DNA of 64,000 nt, taken from assembly GCA_964459305.1 (NCBI GenBank), contig CAYWNA010000021.1:25767-89766 (forward strand). Direction: 5' to 3'. The stretch is from CAYWNA01 sp964459305. GTDB lineage: Bacteria; Planctomycetota; Planctomycetia; Pirellulales; Pirellulaceae. The position numbers and the translations under genes were made by a program. Positions 17,951-27,442 of the stretch are shown here, one piece after another; the stretch's first letter is position 1; each line of letters starts with the position of its first letter. Below the pieces are notes generated by a model. That model was not told where the DNA came from and made no database searches. It saw only the letters and a program-made list of their open reading frames with translations.

Positions 17951-18994
17951 ATGCCTCTGGCACGATGGGGTGTACGGAAAAGGAAAGAACGACGGGAAGA
18001 ACGTGCCGAAAGGAATCCGTGGCAGATCAGCACGGATGACTTTCCGGCGAGCGGCACGCCTACGGAGCAACTTCGTTTCCTTGTGCGTTACGCGATCTTG
18101 GCGCCATCCAGCCACAACAGCCAGCCTTGGCGTTTCTCGGTCGACGACGGGCACGTCGACATTCTGATCGACGCGGACCGGTGGTTGAAAGTGGCGGATG
18201 ACGATCAGAGGGAGCTTCACATCAGCCTTGGCTGCGCGTTGGAAAACCTTCTGATTGCTGCAGAGCATTTCGGCTTCGCAACGGAAGTGACGCATTTGCC
18301 CGATGGCGACAGCAAGGACGTTCTTGTTTCGGTCCGCCTCGAGACGGGAGGCACCGCCGGGCCACTCCGCCCGCCGGTTCTTTTCGACATGATCACAGTT
18401 CGTCACACGAATCACGCCGTTTACGACAATCGGACCATCTCCGGTGGCGAGTTGGATCGACTCCGCGAATGTTGCGTGGAAGACGGAATCTCCCTCTATC
18501 TTACGTCCGCCGTGGCCACACGGAGGAAGATCGATGATCTGATCGTACGCGGCGATTTGATGCAGTTTGCCGATCCGGCTTTCCGAAAGGAACTCGGCTA
18601 TTGGATCGGCAAGGGGGTATTTGGTACATCGCCAATGATGTCGAAACTGGTCAAGTGGACTACGACGTACGTCAACATGGGCAGGTCCCAGTCCCAGCGG
18701 GATTCGGAATTGGTGATGAGTTCGCCGGTGTTCGGCATCTTTAGTGCAAAGGAAGACGACCGGACGACCCAGACAAAGATCGGACAGGTGTTCGAGCGCA
18801 TGTCTCTCTTGGCTGCCTCGATGGGGATCTGGAACCAACCGATGAGTCAAATTGTCGAAGTGCCAGAGCTGAGGGAAGAGGTCGCCAAGCTGCTGCCGGA
18901 GCGCAATGTCGTACCGGAACATCCGTTTCGCCTTGGATACGCCACGCCACAAGTTCACACGCCAAGAAGACCGTTGGATGAGGTCGTAGCGTGA
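17951..18994 (+). CDS. Nitroreductase-family (Acg-like) protein
   Basis: This encodes about 347 residues. The ATG at 17951 has GGGAG upstream; a GTG at 17936 is a weaker choice. APSSHNSQPWRF (51-62) is the FMN-binding motif of the nitroreductase fold, here in the version seen in mycobacterial Acg-like proteins, which hold two fused half-domains. A second segment, SLLAASMGIWNQPMSQ near 290, matches the expected helix. The N-terminus is rich in Arg and Glu. An opposite-strand open frame of similar size covers the same DNA but shows no family motif. It ends 1 nt before the convergent gene's stop. Confidence 0.8.
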   Translation: MPLARWGVRKRKERREERAERNPWQISTDDFPASGTPTEQLRFLVRYAILAPSSHNSQPWRFSVDDGHVDILIDADRWLKVADDDQRELHISLGCALENLLIAAEHFGFATEVTHLPDGDSKDVLVSVRLETGGTAGPLRPPVLFDMITVRHTNHAVYDNRTISGGELDRLRECCVEDGISLYLTSAVATRRKIDDLIVRGDLMQFADPAFRKELGYWIGKGVFGTSPMMSKLVKWTTTYVNMGRSQSQRDSELVMSSPVFGIFSAKEDDRTTQTKIGQVFERMSLLAASMGIWNQPMSQIVEVPELREEVAKLLPERNVVPEHPFRLGYATPQVHTPRRPLDEVVA

Positions 18995-18995
18995 G

Positions 18996-21900
18996 CTACT
19001 TCCTATTGCCTTGCGCTTCGACCATTGATTCGATGTTGGCCACCTCTTCGGCCTGCCAGTGTTTGCGGCGGTCGAGCCAATGGTCGTACTTGGGCACCTG
19101 GGCGGGGTCCATGGCCTCGGTGTAGTCGCCGGAGAATGGTACGGCCAGATCGATCCAGCAGGCGATCCTGTCCATTTCCTCTTGGGTCAGTCTTACCTCT
19201 TCGTGGCCTTCTTCGAGCAGTTCGATCAGTCGGCTGTTGACGGCCCCGGCATGGTACGGGGCAAGCATGGGTGGCGCCGATTGCGGACTGACCCAATTGC
19301 AGTACTTTGGATCGGCCAGTGCTCTGTAGGCGTCGCTCCACCGCTTGAGACTCCTCGAATCCAGCTCGCCGGTTCCCTCCAAGCTGATCGTACTGTCCCC
19401 GTTTGCCACGGTGCGGCGGTTGTGGCACTCGATGCAATGCTCGTCCAGGATAGGCTGGACCTCTCGCGCGAAACTGAAGCCGCGTGGCGGTCCGTAGAAG
19501 GGATCCAAATCTTGCGGTCCGGTCTGCATGGCCAGGGTGATGGTCGCGGCGTTTCTTGGAGAGGAGTTCTTTGACTCGTGGCAGCCTACACACGAGAAGG
19601 TCTCGCCTGGTTGCAGCGTCGACCAGCTTCGCATGGTCTGCACGGCTCGGTTCTTTTCGTCCAGCGCTTGAAAATACACCGGCGTTCGGGCCGGCACGTG
19701 GAAACAGGCCGAGCCGTCTTCGTAGACTCGCGCCGTACCGAGCACCCGCTTGACGTCCCAACTACCGTTGATCGAGATGGGCGTGCTGACCAAGGCCCCG
19801 CCTGCCGGACCGCGGTTTCTGCCGCTGCCGACCCCTGCAGCGCGGAATTCCAATGCGACTACGCGGAGTTTCTTGACGGTGCCGCGCGGCACGCCGTCCA
19901 GCCCCGGACCGGCGTGGACGTCTTGTAGGTAGTAGGTGCCAGTCGTCGTGCGATAGTCGGCGCCGTGGGCACGCATTCGTGGTTCGGGGCGTGGAGTCAA
20001 CGGTACTGGTTGGCTGCACGAGATATGAGGATCAGCGGCAAGCAACTCGCGCCGACCGTCGATCGTCATGAAGTAGACGCCAAACGGTTTTTCGGACGGC
20101 GCGCGCCCATTTTTGCTACCCTCGGTGCTGTAGGTAACCAGGAATTCCGTTTCGCTCAGCGGATAGGGATACTGGAACTGCTCGCCTTCGTAGCCGTACT
20201 TGTCGATGCGAACGGCTTCCGTTTGCCGGATTGGGGCGATCAACTGTACGCCGGCATTTTCTTGACGCCCGCGGCTCGGGTCGATAATTGCCAGCTTTCC
20301 TTTTTGATAGGTGTGATGTCCCGACAAAACGCACACGACCTTCTGTGTGCCAGGGATGCCACGCGCGTGGAGGATGGTGGTCGGAAACCAGGAATTGTTG
20401 CCGTAGAAGTCCTGTTGAGCCGTGCCATCGGGGTTCATCTGGAACAGCGGTTGCGGGAACAACTGGCCGCGGTCGTTGTAATCCCAGCGAGTGTAGATCA
20501 CACGGCCATCGGGCATGACCTGGGGATAGTTTGTGTGCACCTGGTCGAATCCTAATCGCCGCAGATATCGTCCGTCGCCATCGCAGGTGTACAGGTTGCT
20601 CACATCGGACCACCAGCAGTCGACAATCTGTTGGCACCGCGATGAGTTGAAAACGATGTCTCCGCCGGGCAGGTAGGCGCCTTCATAGTCAGCCACTCCT
20701 TCACCGAAGGTCAACTGCCGAATCTCGCCGTCGTCGACGGTCATTTCGCACAAGTGGTAGTCGTCGTCGGTCATCGACTTGCGCCAGGCGAACAGGATCC
20801 GCCGCCCATCGTGGGAGACGTCCGGGTCGCGGATCAGACCATCGGGTTCGTCCAGAAGCGTGTGGACCATGCCATACAGTCCGTCCATCTCCAGCAGGCA
20901 GAGCTTGCCGCTAGGCGGGAACGGATTGTTGTCGTTGTAGGGCGAATCCGAAACATCTTCGGTGTAGGCGTAATGCTGGCCGCCGATGTCGTGGTGTTTG
21001 GTGAAGACGATCTTGGGGAATTTGTGCACATGCGGCTCCATGCGCAGTCGCCGGCGCTGTTCGCAGGCATCCAGATACAGGTCCATCCACTGCGCCACCG
21101 ACGGTGGCGTATTCGAGTGCAGCAACTTGTCGCGTCGCACGCTCAAGTCGGTGCCCTCAGGCTGTGGCCGGTCTCCCCGGTGTTGTGGCCGGTCTCCCGA
21201 CCGAGCCGCACGGTCCGACCGCAGGTCTCCCTGACCCACCTCGCCAATCACGTGGCACGCCAGAGCCAAGAAATTGCCGGGTACCGGCCGGCCCACATCC
21301 TGTTGCAGCCAGTCCAACTGGATCATCAGCTTGAGACACTGGTCCGGTGATATCTCGTCCAATTGTTTCAGGATCTCGCGGGTTAGGTATCGCTTCTTGA
21401 GTTCGGCCAACTGTTTGGCCGCATCGCCCATCACCGATCCTGATCCAAAATCCCCGAAACCAACGCGAACTCGCGCCTCGGTCAGTGTTCGCACTAAGTT
21501 CTGCAGTTGGGCAAGGTCCTTGCCCGCCTCGGGATCCTTCCCCCCGCACGCGTCGGACCACATGGAAAGGACCAACCAGGTCTCGGTGTAGTCCAGATCC
21601 AGATGGACAATATCATTCGGCCCGATGCTGCCAACCTCGCCCAATTTCGGTGTTGCACCGTTCACCTTCCACTCCAGGATTCCGCTCGACATACCCGGCT
21701 GCTGTTGAACCTCGATCCGCAGCGCCGAAGTGGTCACCGGCTCGAAGGTGACTTTGTTGTATTCGCCCTGCGCTGTCCCGTACTCGGTTCTCGCCGTAAT
21801 CGGAACCCAGACGTAGCCCGCGTCGTAGACGATCGTCCACGACTTGGGCACCCGGCAGCCGCCGCCCGGCCGATCGTCGAACCAATAGATCTCCACGCTG

Positions 21901-22178
21901 GAGACTTCCTGCGGCCGATCGAAATCGTACTGCACCCATTCGTTGGTTCCTCGGCGGCTCCAAAAGGTGAACCGCGGAATGCTGCGGTCGTTCGAATCGG
22001 CGGGCTCCCTGCCGTCGCAGAGGGCTTCGAGTGTGTTGCCCTTGCAGAGATACGACGCCGAGGGCGAGGCAACCAGGGTCGGCTCGCCGGCTTGCACGCA
22101 CGGCAGACCCCACGAAAGGAAACCCAAGACGAGGAGATGAGCTAGTCCAACGCGTCGAGAATGTACTCTGCCGTTCAT
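18996..22178 (-). CDS. Hydrazine-synthase-alpha-like di-haem secreted protein
   Basis: This encodes about 1060 residues with a signal peptide (MNGRVHSRRVGLAHLLVLGF at the start). An N-terminal discoidin-like sandwich (about 30-175) precedes a helical region and a beta-propeller-like middle (about 370-800, with repeated Asp-Gly blades such as DVSHDGRRILF and QVMPDGRVIYTRW). Two haem c sites follow: CVGCH near 863 and CIECH near 913. This order matches the PF18582 hydrazine synthase alpha middle-domain proteins widespread in non-anammox planctomycetes. It is probably a periplasmic electron-transfer or redox enzyme. Residues near 314-340 are encoded by an inserted repeat. Confidence 0.75.
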   Translation of the reverse strand: MNGRVHSRRVGLAHLLVLGFLSWGLPCVQAGEPTLVASPSASYLCKGNTLEALCDGREPADSNDRSIPRFTFWSRRGTNEWVQYDFDRPQEVSSVEIYWFDDRPGGGCRVPKSWTIVYDAGYVWVPITARTEYGTAQGEYNKVTFEPVTTSALRIEVQQQPGMSSGILEWKVNGATPKLGEVGSIGPNDIVHLDLDYTETWLVLSMWSDACGGKDPEAGKDLAQLQNLVRTLTEARVRVGFGDFGSGSVMGDAAKQLAELKKRYLTREILKQLDEISPDQCLKLMIQLDWLQQDVGRPVPGNFLALACHVIGEVGQGDLRSDRAARSGDRPQHRGDRPQPEGTDLSVRRDKLLHSNTPPSVAQWMDLYLDACEQRRRLRMEPHVHKFPKIVFTKHHDIGGQHYAYTEDVSDSPYNDNNPFPPSGKLCLLEMDGLYGMVHTLLDEPDGLIRDPDVSHDGRRILFAWRKSMTDDDYHLCEMTVDDGEIRQLTFGEGVADYEGAYLPGGDIVFNSSRCQQIVDCWWSDVSNLYTCDGDGRYLRRLGFDQVHTNYPQVMPDGRVIYTRWDYNDRGQLFPQPLFQMNPDGTAQQDFYGNNSWFPTTILHARGIPGTQKVVCVLSGHHTYQKGKLAIIDPSRGRQENAGVQLIAPIRQTEAVRIDKYGYEGEQFQYPYPLSETEFLVTYSTEGSKNGRAPSEKPFGVYFMTIDGRRELLAADPHISCSQPVPLTPRPEPRMRAHGADYRTTTGTYYLQDVHAGPGLDGVPRGTVKKLRVVALEFRAAGVGSGRNRGPAGGALVSTPISINGSWDVKRVLGTARVYEDGSACFHVPARTPVYFQALDEKNRAVQTMRSWSTLQPGETFSCVGCHESKNSSPRNAATITLAMQTGPQDLDPFYGPPRGFSFAREVQPILDEHCIECHNRRTVANGDSTISLEGTGELDSRSLKRWSDAYRALADPKYCNWVSPQSAPPMLAPYHAGAVNSRLIELLEEGHEEVRLTQEEMDRIACWIDLAVPFSGDYTEAMDPAQVPKYDHWLDRRKHWQAEEVANIESMVEAQGNRK
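21163..21235. repeat. Repeat insertion inside the di-haem protein gene
   Basis: The 15-mer TGTGGCCGGTCTCCC occurs at 21163-21177 and again at 21184-21198, a 21-nt period, and GGTCTCCC recurs near 21224. The flanking GACCG/CGGTC segments make the block partly palindromic. Read on the - strand it keeps frame and adds Arg/Gly/Asp-rich residues (SGDRPQHRGDRPQPEG) that look foreign to the surrounding helices. It is best explained as a dispersed repeat that landed in frame in a tolerant linker. Confidence 0.6.
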
Positions 22179-22209
22179 ACCTTGACTTTGGTAAATGGGA
22201 ATCGGATTG

Positions 22210-23685
22210 TCAACGATCACAGTATAGCAGACGCAGTTCCTGTCTCGGCCGATGTTGCACCTGCCACAGCTTCAGTAGGGCCATCATCAGGGTGTCGCCG
22301 CGAGTGATCGCCTCGTAGTGATCATGCCGCGACGACGCCCTGGGCAAGGGTGAGTCTCCGTTCAGAAAATGCTCGATCGCCAAACCGGCGAACTCCTTGG
22401 CACGCTTCAAGTATTTCTTATCGTCCGTGATCTCGAAAGCGGTCAGCATGTGGAATATGACATCGCCCAGCGAACCGGGGTAGATCGTGCCTGCGAGGTC
22501 GGGCATGCTGGTCAGGTAACGGTCGGCAGAACCCAAGATGAGCTTCCGGTAGCCAGCCTTTCGCAACCCCTCGGGCAACTGCTGCCAGCGGAGGTGGTTG
22601 AACATGGCGACCTGGGCGTCCGTCCACGCACCGTATCGGGTGGCCCACGGCTTGGTGTGAGTCCAATGGCCGCTGGCAAAGGCCTCGAGCGTATCGGCAT
22701 TGCAGCCGGAGACGAACCCGATGCCCCCGGGGCTGAAGTCGTGGGTCAGCCGTAGGTACAACTCGTCGGTCTTCATCGCTCGGGCTCGCATCTTCGCGGC
22801 CAACTCTTCGGGCACCATCTCGGCCCCGCTCCATAGATCGATGGCCAACGACAGGTTGCTTTCCGGCCAGACGATCCCGGCACGACTTGGGTTCGACGAG
22901 CAAGGGATCATACCTGTCTTCTTTGAACTCAGTCGATTGTACATGTCCACCAGCGTCTCAATGGCCTTCAGGTAAACCGGATCGTTCGTCCGCCGGTAGG
23001 CCTGCGCCCAAGTGAGGATGTAGAACCCGCCATGCCTCGGATATTCGTTGTCCGTGCCAGGCCCGTGTGCCGACCATCGGGCGTGGCGCGAAAATTCCCC
23101 GGTCTTGTGATCGCAGATCTGATGCTCCCAGAGGCCGCGGGCGAAGTTGTCGGCCGCTTTCGGCGTCAGCTTCCACACACGATCCCAGATCACCCAGGGG
23201 CGAAAGAACTCGTGCGCGCCGTCGTTGCCGCACAAGCGATCGCCAAGGAAATCCCAGCCAATATGCTCACCCCAGGCCATCAGCCCCGTCGCCGGGCTTT
23301 GGCAGTTTTCGAAAAACCATTTCAACGCTTTGTCAGCCTCGGCCGCGTACCGCCGGTCGTCAGTGACCTCTGTCAGCGCGTAGAGAAGCTGGTAGAGATT
23401 TTCGTCATGCATCGGATTGGCGCCGGTAGTCGCCCGATCGCCGCCGCGGATCCCTTGGATTCCCGGAAACTGGCCTGGCTTCATGCTCTCGCGATTCAAA
23501 CCTGCAGCGAACAGCGGCGAATGCACCTCACCGTAGGTGTCCCGTCCGCGCTCGATCATGGCGTCCGCGTACCCGCGGACCACGGCTAGACAGTCCGGCG
23601 CGTCGAGCGGTTCTGCCTCAGTGACACTTGCCGCGTGAAAGACGGTCAGGACGGCCAGCACACTTCTCCTCGTTGCCGAACTCAC
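22210..23685 (-). CDS. Secreted six-hairpin (alpha/alpha-barrel) protein
   Basis: This encodes 491 residues. The GTG start at 23685 is supported by AAGGAG 7 nt upstream and a signal peptide ends near residue 24 (SVTEA). The rest is a series of paired helices with motifs such as NPMHDENLYQLLYALTEVT, WGEHIGWDF and DNEYPRHGGFYILTW, as in alpha/alpha-barrel glycosidases and pectate lyases of the secreted type. The enzyme class is not clear. Its stop lies 32 nt before the start of the di-haem protein gene on the same strand, so they are likely co-transcribed. Confidence 0.6.
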   Translation of the reverse strand: MSSATRRSVLAVLTVFHAASVTEAEPLDAPDCLAVVRGYADAMIERGRDTYGEVHSPLFAAGLNRESMKPGQFPGIQGIRGGDRATTGANPMHDENLYQLLYALTEVTDDRRYAAEADKALKWFFENCQSPATGLMAWGEHIGWDFLGDRLCGNDGAHEFFRPWVIWDRVWKLTPKAADNFARGLWEHQICDHKTGEFSRHARWSAHGPGTDNEYPRHGGFYILTWAQAYRRTNDPVYLKAIETLVDMYNRLSSKKTGMIPCSSNPSRAGIVWPESNLSLAIDLWSGAEMVPEELAAKMRARAMKTDELYLRLTHDFSPGGIGFVSGCNADTLEAFASGHWTHTKPWATRYGAWTDAQVAMFNHLRWQQLPEGLRKAGYRKLILGSADRYLTSMPDLAGTIYPGSLGDVIFHMLTAFEITDDKKYLKRAKEFAGLAIEHFLNGDSPLPRASSRHDHYEAITRGDTLMMALLKLWQVQHRPRQELRLLYCDR

Positions 23686-23859
23686 GGTACATCTCCTTCG
23701 CTATACTGGTTGGCGGATGTCTCGTTTGATATTTTGAGCCATGCCAGCTTGACGCGATAGTGCAGTCGGCTACTGATCGGATGGCGCACGGGGTCGCTTC
23801 GTTCGGCCGCAACACAGCCGTTTATACCACCCGCGGCCAGGATTGACAGTTTTCCGCAT

Positions 23860-23923
23860 GTAGCCGAAGTCGCCAGACTTTGGTCTGCGTAGGGAAAAAC
23901 CAAACTCTGGCGAGTTCGGCTAC
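23860..23923. repeat. GTAG-type palindrome (GTAGCCGAA family)
   Basis: Two 24-nt arms, 23860-23883 and 23900-23923, are inverted copies with two mismatches. They start GTAGCCGAAGTCGCCAGA and end TCTGGCGAGTTCGGCTAC. The GTAG foot matches bacterial REP elements. It lies in the 600-nt non-coding stretch before the formate dehydrogenase operon. The rest of that stretch (23686-24300) shows no gene; TACAAT at 24048-24053 is a possible -10 box without a good -35. Confidence 0.85.
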
Positions 23924-24300
23924 AGGTCAGACTTGTCCGCGGATGGCAGACCCGCAGCCGAAGGCGCAGGCGGGCAACTACACGTATTCACTAGACGCGA
24001 AAGTCAACGCCGCAAAGTCAGTCTAGCTCGTTAATTGCGTGTCATGCTACAATAGGGCGCACGCGATCTGGAGAGTGGATTCGTACAGGACGGCTTCTTT
24101 TCGAGTTCACTTTGAACTCGCACGGTTTGAACGCTGCCCCGCGAAAACGTCGAACCGAAACGTTGCCGCTGTTTGGCCAAAAAACCGTTTGGTGCTAGAT
24201 CGTTGCGACCACGGAACCGTTGGCGTGACGTTCAGAAGACGTCAAGATTACACATGCGCCGAACAGATCGTCAGAGGATGACAGAAGAAGGAGATGCAGG

Positions 24301-27300
24301 ATGCGGGTGACGCGGAGGGGATTCCTCGCCACCACCGGTAGCGCTGGGGCCGGGGGGCTTTTCGGTTTTCTGGGGCTCGACTTGAGCCCGACCGTCGCTT
24401 ACGCAAGCAAGATGACCGCGGCTGTGAAGCGGAGCAGGATCACGACAACGATCTGCCCGTACTGTGCGGTCGGCTGCGGGGCGCTAGTGATGACGGAGCA
24501 GAAAGACGGCAGACGCCAAGTGGTCAACGTTGAAGGTGACCCCGACCATCCCATCAACGAAGGCACGCTTTGCCCGAAAGGCGCCGCACTCTACCAGATG
24601 GCGAACAACGAAAATCGTTTGCGCAAAGTGCTCTATCGCCCGCCGGGGGCTGAGGGATTTCAGGAAAAGGACTGGGGCTGGGCGGCGAAGGAAATCGCCA
24701 AGCGGATCAAGATAACGCGCGATGCCGCTTTCACCGAAAAGAACGCCGAGGGACAGGTAGTCAACCGAACCACAGCGATCGCTTCGGTCGGCAGCGCTGC
24801 GTTGGACAACGAAGAGTGCTGGATCCTCCAAAAGTTGCTGCGATCCATGGGACTGGTGTACATCGAACACCAGGCCCGTATATGACACTCCGCCACTGTC
24901 GCCAGTTTGGCGGCTACGTTTGGCCGGGGTGCCATGACCAATCACTGGATCGATCTGAAGAACAGCGACTGCATTCTCATCATGGGCGCCAACCCCGCCG
25001 AGAATCATCCCGTTTCGTTTCGCTGGGTGCTTGAGGCCAAAGACAACGGGGCCACGCTCATCAGCGTCGACCCGCGCTACACACGCAGCTCTTCTATGGC
25101 AGACTTCTATGCCCGGCTGCGTTCAGGCACGGACATTGCCTTTCTAGGCGGGATGATCAAATACATCCTCGACCACGACCTCATTCACCGGGACTACGTA
25201 GTCAACTACACCAACGCCGCGTTCCTGATCCAAGATGAGTATGACTTCGATGAGGTGGCGGGGCTGTTCGCCGGTTATGATCCGGAGAAACGCAAATACG
25301 CCAAGCAAAGCTGGCAGTACCAAATCGACGACCAGACGGGCGAGCCCGTCAAAGACCTCGCCCTCGAACATCCGAAATGCGTCTACCAACTGATGAAACG
25401 GCACTACGCCCGCTATGACTTCAAGACTGTCTCAGAGGTCACGGGTACGCCGGTTGGGGACCTCGAGCGGGTGTGCGAGGCGTTTGCCAAGACGGGCAGC
25501 CCGGAAAAGGCCGGCACCATTATGTATGCAATGGGCTGGACGCAGCACACGGCCGGAACGCAGAACATCCGTGCCATGGCCGTGATCCAGCTTCTGTTAG
25601 GCAACATCGGGCGAGCCGGCGGCGGAGTGAACGCGCTGCGCGGCGAGTCCAACGTACAAGGTTCGACCGATCATTGTCTCCTGTTTCACATCCTGCCCGG
25701 CTACCTGAAGACGCCCAAGGCTTCCCAGCCGACGCTTGATGCCTACAACGCTGCGTACACGCCCAAGCAGCTTGGACGCCTCAGCGCGAATTGGTGGGGC
25801 AATTACCCGAAGTACTCGGTCAGTTTCCTGAAGTCGATGTTCGGCGAGGCGGCCACCAAGGAGAACGATTTCGGGTATTCCTGGTTGCCGAAGCTGGACG
25901 ATGGCATCAACTATTCCTGGCTGACCATTTTCGACGAGATGTACAACGGGAACATCCGGGGATTCTTCGCGTGGGGGCAGAACCCGGCTTGCAGCGGGGC
26001 CAATGCGAACAAAGTGCGAAAGGCCCTGGCGAAGCTCGACTGGCTGGTCAACGTCAACATCTTTCCCAGTGAGACCGGCTGGTTCTGGCAGGACAAGAGG
26101 GAGTGGCCCGATCCGGCCGAAGTCCGAACGGAAGTTTTCGTCCTGCCGGCGGCGGCCTCCGTGGAAAAGGAAGGCAGCATCACCAACTCCGGCCGGTGGA
26201 TGCAGTGGCGATACAAGGCGTCCGATTCACCAGGAGACGCACGACCGGACGCCGAGATCATGGACATGATCTACCAAGAGCTGAAAAAGCTGTACGAGGC
26301 CGACGAGAACGCCCAGTTGCCGGCCCCGATCGTGAATCTGAAGTGGGACTATTTCGACGAGCGCCACGAATGCGACGTCCATGCTGTGGCCAAGGAAATC
26401 AACGGGTACTTCCTGGAGAACTTGGAGTTTCCAGAGAAGAACCTGTCATTCAAGCAAGGCGACTTGGTGCCCAGTTTTGCTTTCCTAAAAGACGACGGCT
26501 CGACTTCTTCGGGAAACTGGCTTTACTGCAACTCCTATGTGGGCCCAGGTCCAGGCCCGCAGGACGGCAACAAGTCCGCCCGGCGCACACGAGAGGCGGA
26601 AGGCATCGGGTTGAATCTCGATTGGGCGTGGTGCTGGCCGTTGAACCGGCGGATTCTCTACAACCGAGCATCGGTCGATCTCGATGGCCAGCCCTGGGAC
26701 AGGCAGCGCCCCGTGATCGCCTGGCAAGACGGGAAGTGGGTAGGAGACGTTCCCGATGGCGGCTGGCCGCCGATGACTGTGGATCCGGAGAAGACGAAGT
26801 ACCCGTTCATTATGAAGCCCGAAGGCCACGCGCGGCTATTTGCGATGGAGTTGGCGGACGGTCCGTTCCCGGAGCACTACGAGCCGTTGGAGTCGCCGCT
26901 GGCGGAGAATCCGCTAAACCAGCAGAAGTTCAACCCGGCGGCCAAGCTGTGGGCGGGCGTTGCTGATGCCTGGGCGACTTCCGGATCCAAAGAATTTCCC
27001 TACGTCTGCTCGACGTATCGCGTCACGGAACACTGGCAAACGGGCGTGATGACTCGGCACTCGCCTTGGTTGCTTGAGTTGCAGCCCGAGGTCTTCGTGG
27101 AGATGAGCTGGGAACTGGCCAAGGAGAAAGGCATCGAGCCCGGCGACCAAGTGCGAGTCCTTAGCGCGCGCGGAGCCATCACGGCGGTCGCGTTACCCAC
27201 CGCTCGCATCAAACCTCTGATCGTTCAAGGCAAGATGGTCCATCAAGTGGGCTTGCCCTGGTGCTTCGGGTGGATCATGCCCAAGACAAACAGGGACGCA

Positions 27301-27423
27301 CGCTGCGCCAACCGATTGACACCCAACGTCGGCGACGCCAACACGATGATCCCGGAAACCAAGGCATTCATGGTCAATATCACCAAGCTGGATGCCGGGA
27401 AACATCCCGAATTCGCTTTGTAG
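24301..27423 (+). CDS. fdhA: Formate dehydrogenase catalytic subunit, selenocysteine-containing
   Basis: This encodes about 1040 residues if the TGA at 24883-24885 (codon 195) is read as selenocysteine. Translation before and after it is collinear with FdnG/FdoG: EHQARI, then Sec, then HSATVASLAATFGRGAMTNH. A Tat signal (MRVTRRGFLATT) directs export with folded cofactor. CPYCAVGC (52-59) and the later Cys bind a 4Fe-4S cluster; the molybdopterin-binding domains follow, ending in the dinucleotide-binding domain near 850-1010. It oxidises formate to CO2. AGAAGGAG precedes the ATG. The next three genes form its operon. Automatic annotation will often split this gene in two. Confidence 0.92.
24890..24913 (+). 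promoter_or_regulatory. SECIS-like hairpin for UGA readthrough
   Basis: It starts 5 nt after the UGA. CCGCCA (24890-24895) pairs perfectly with TGGCGG (24908-24913). Above this, CTG (24896-24898) pairs with CAG (24903-24905) around the four-base loop TCGC, leaving TT (24906-24907) bulged on the 3' side. Bacterial SECIS elements in fdh genes have the same place, a lower stem, a bulged U and a short apical stem-loop that binds SelB. The fold was worked out by eye. Confidence 0.7.
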
Positions 27424-27442
27424 CGAGAAGGGAAAAAGGACG

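Noticed and set aside
17924..18958. A 344-residue open frame on the - strand
   Set aside because: The + strand frame over the same DNA has clear nitroreductase motifs (APSSHNSQPW). The antisense frame has none; long antisense frames are common at this GC content.
18996..22178. Evidence of anammox metabolism
   Set aside because: Only an alpha-like protein is present; no other hydrazine synthase subunit or hydroxylamine oxidoreductase is nearby, and such homologues occur in ordinary planctomycetes.
24039..24281. 80-residue open frame just before fdhA, as a possible leader gene
   Set aside because: It has no ribosome-binding site or family motif and the composition is unlike neighbouring genes.
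24883..24885. Premature stop or pseudogene in formate dehydrogenase
   Set aside because: The codon sits at the selenocysteine position of the family, the frame continues with full similarity, and a SECIS-like hairpin follows.
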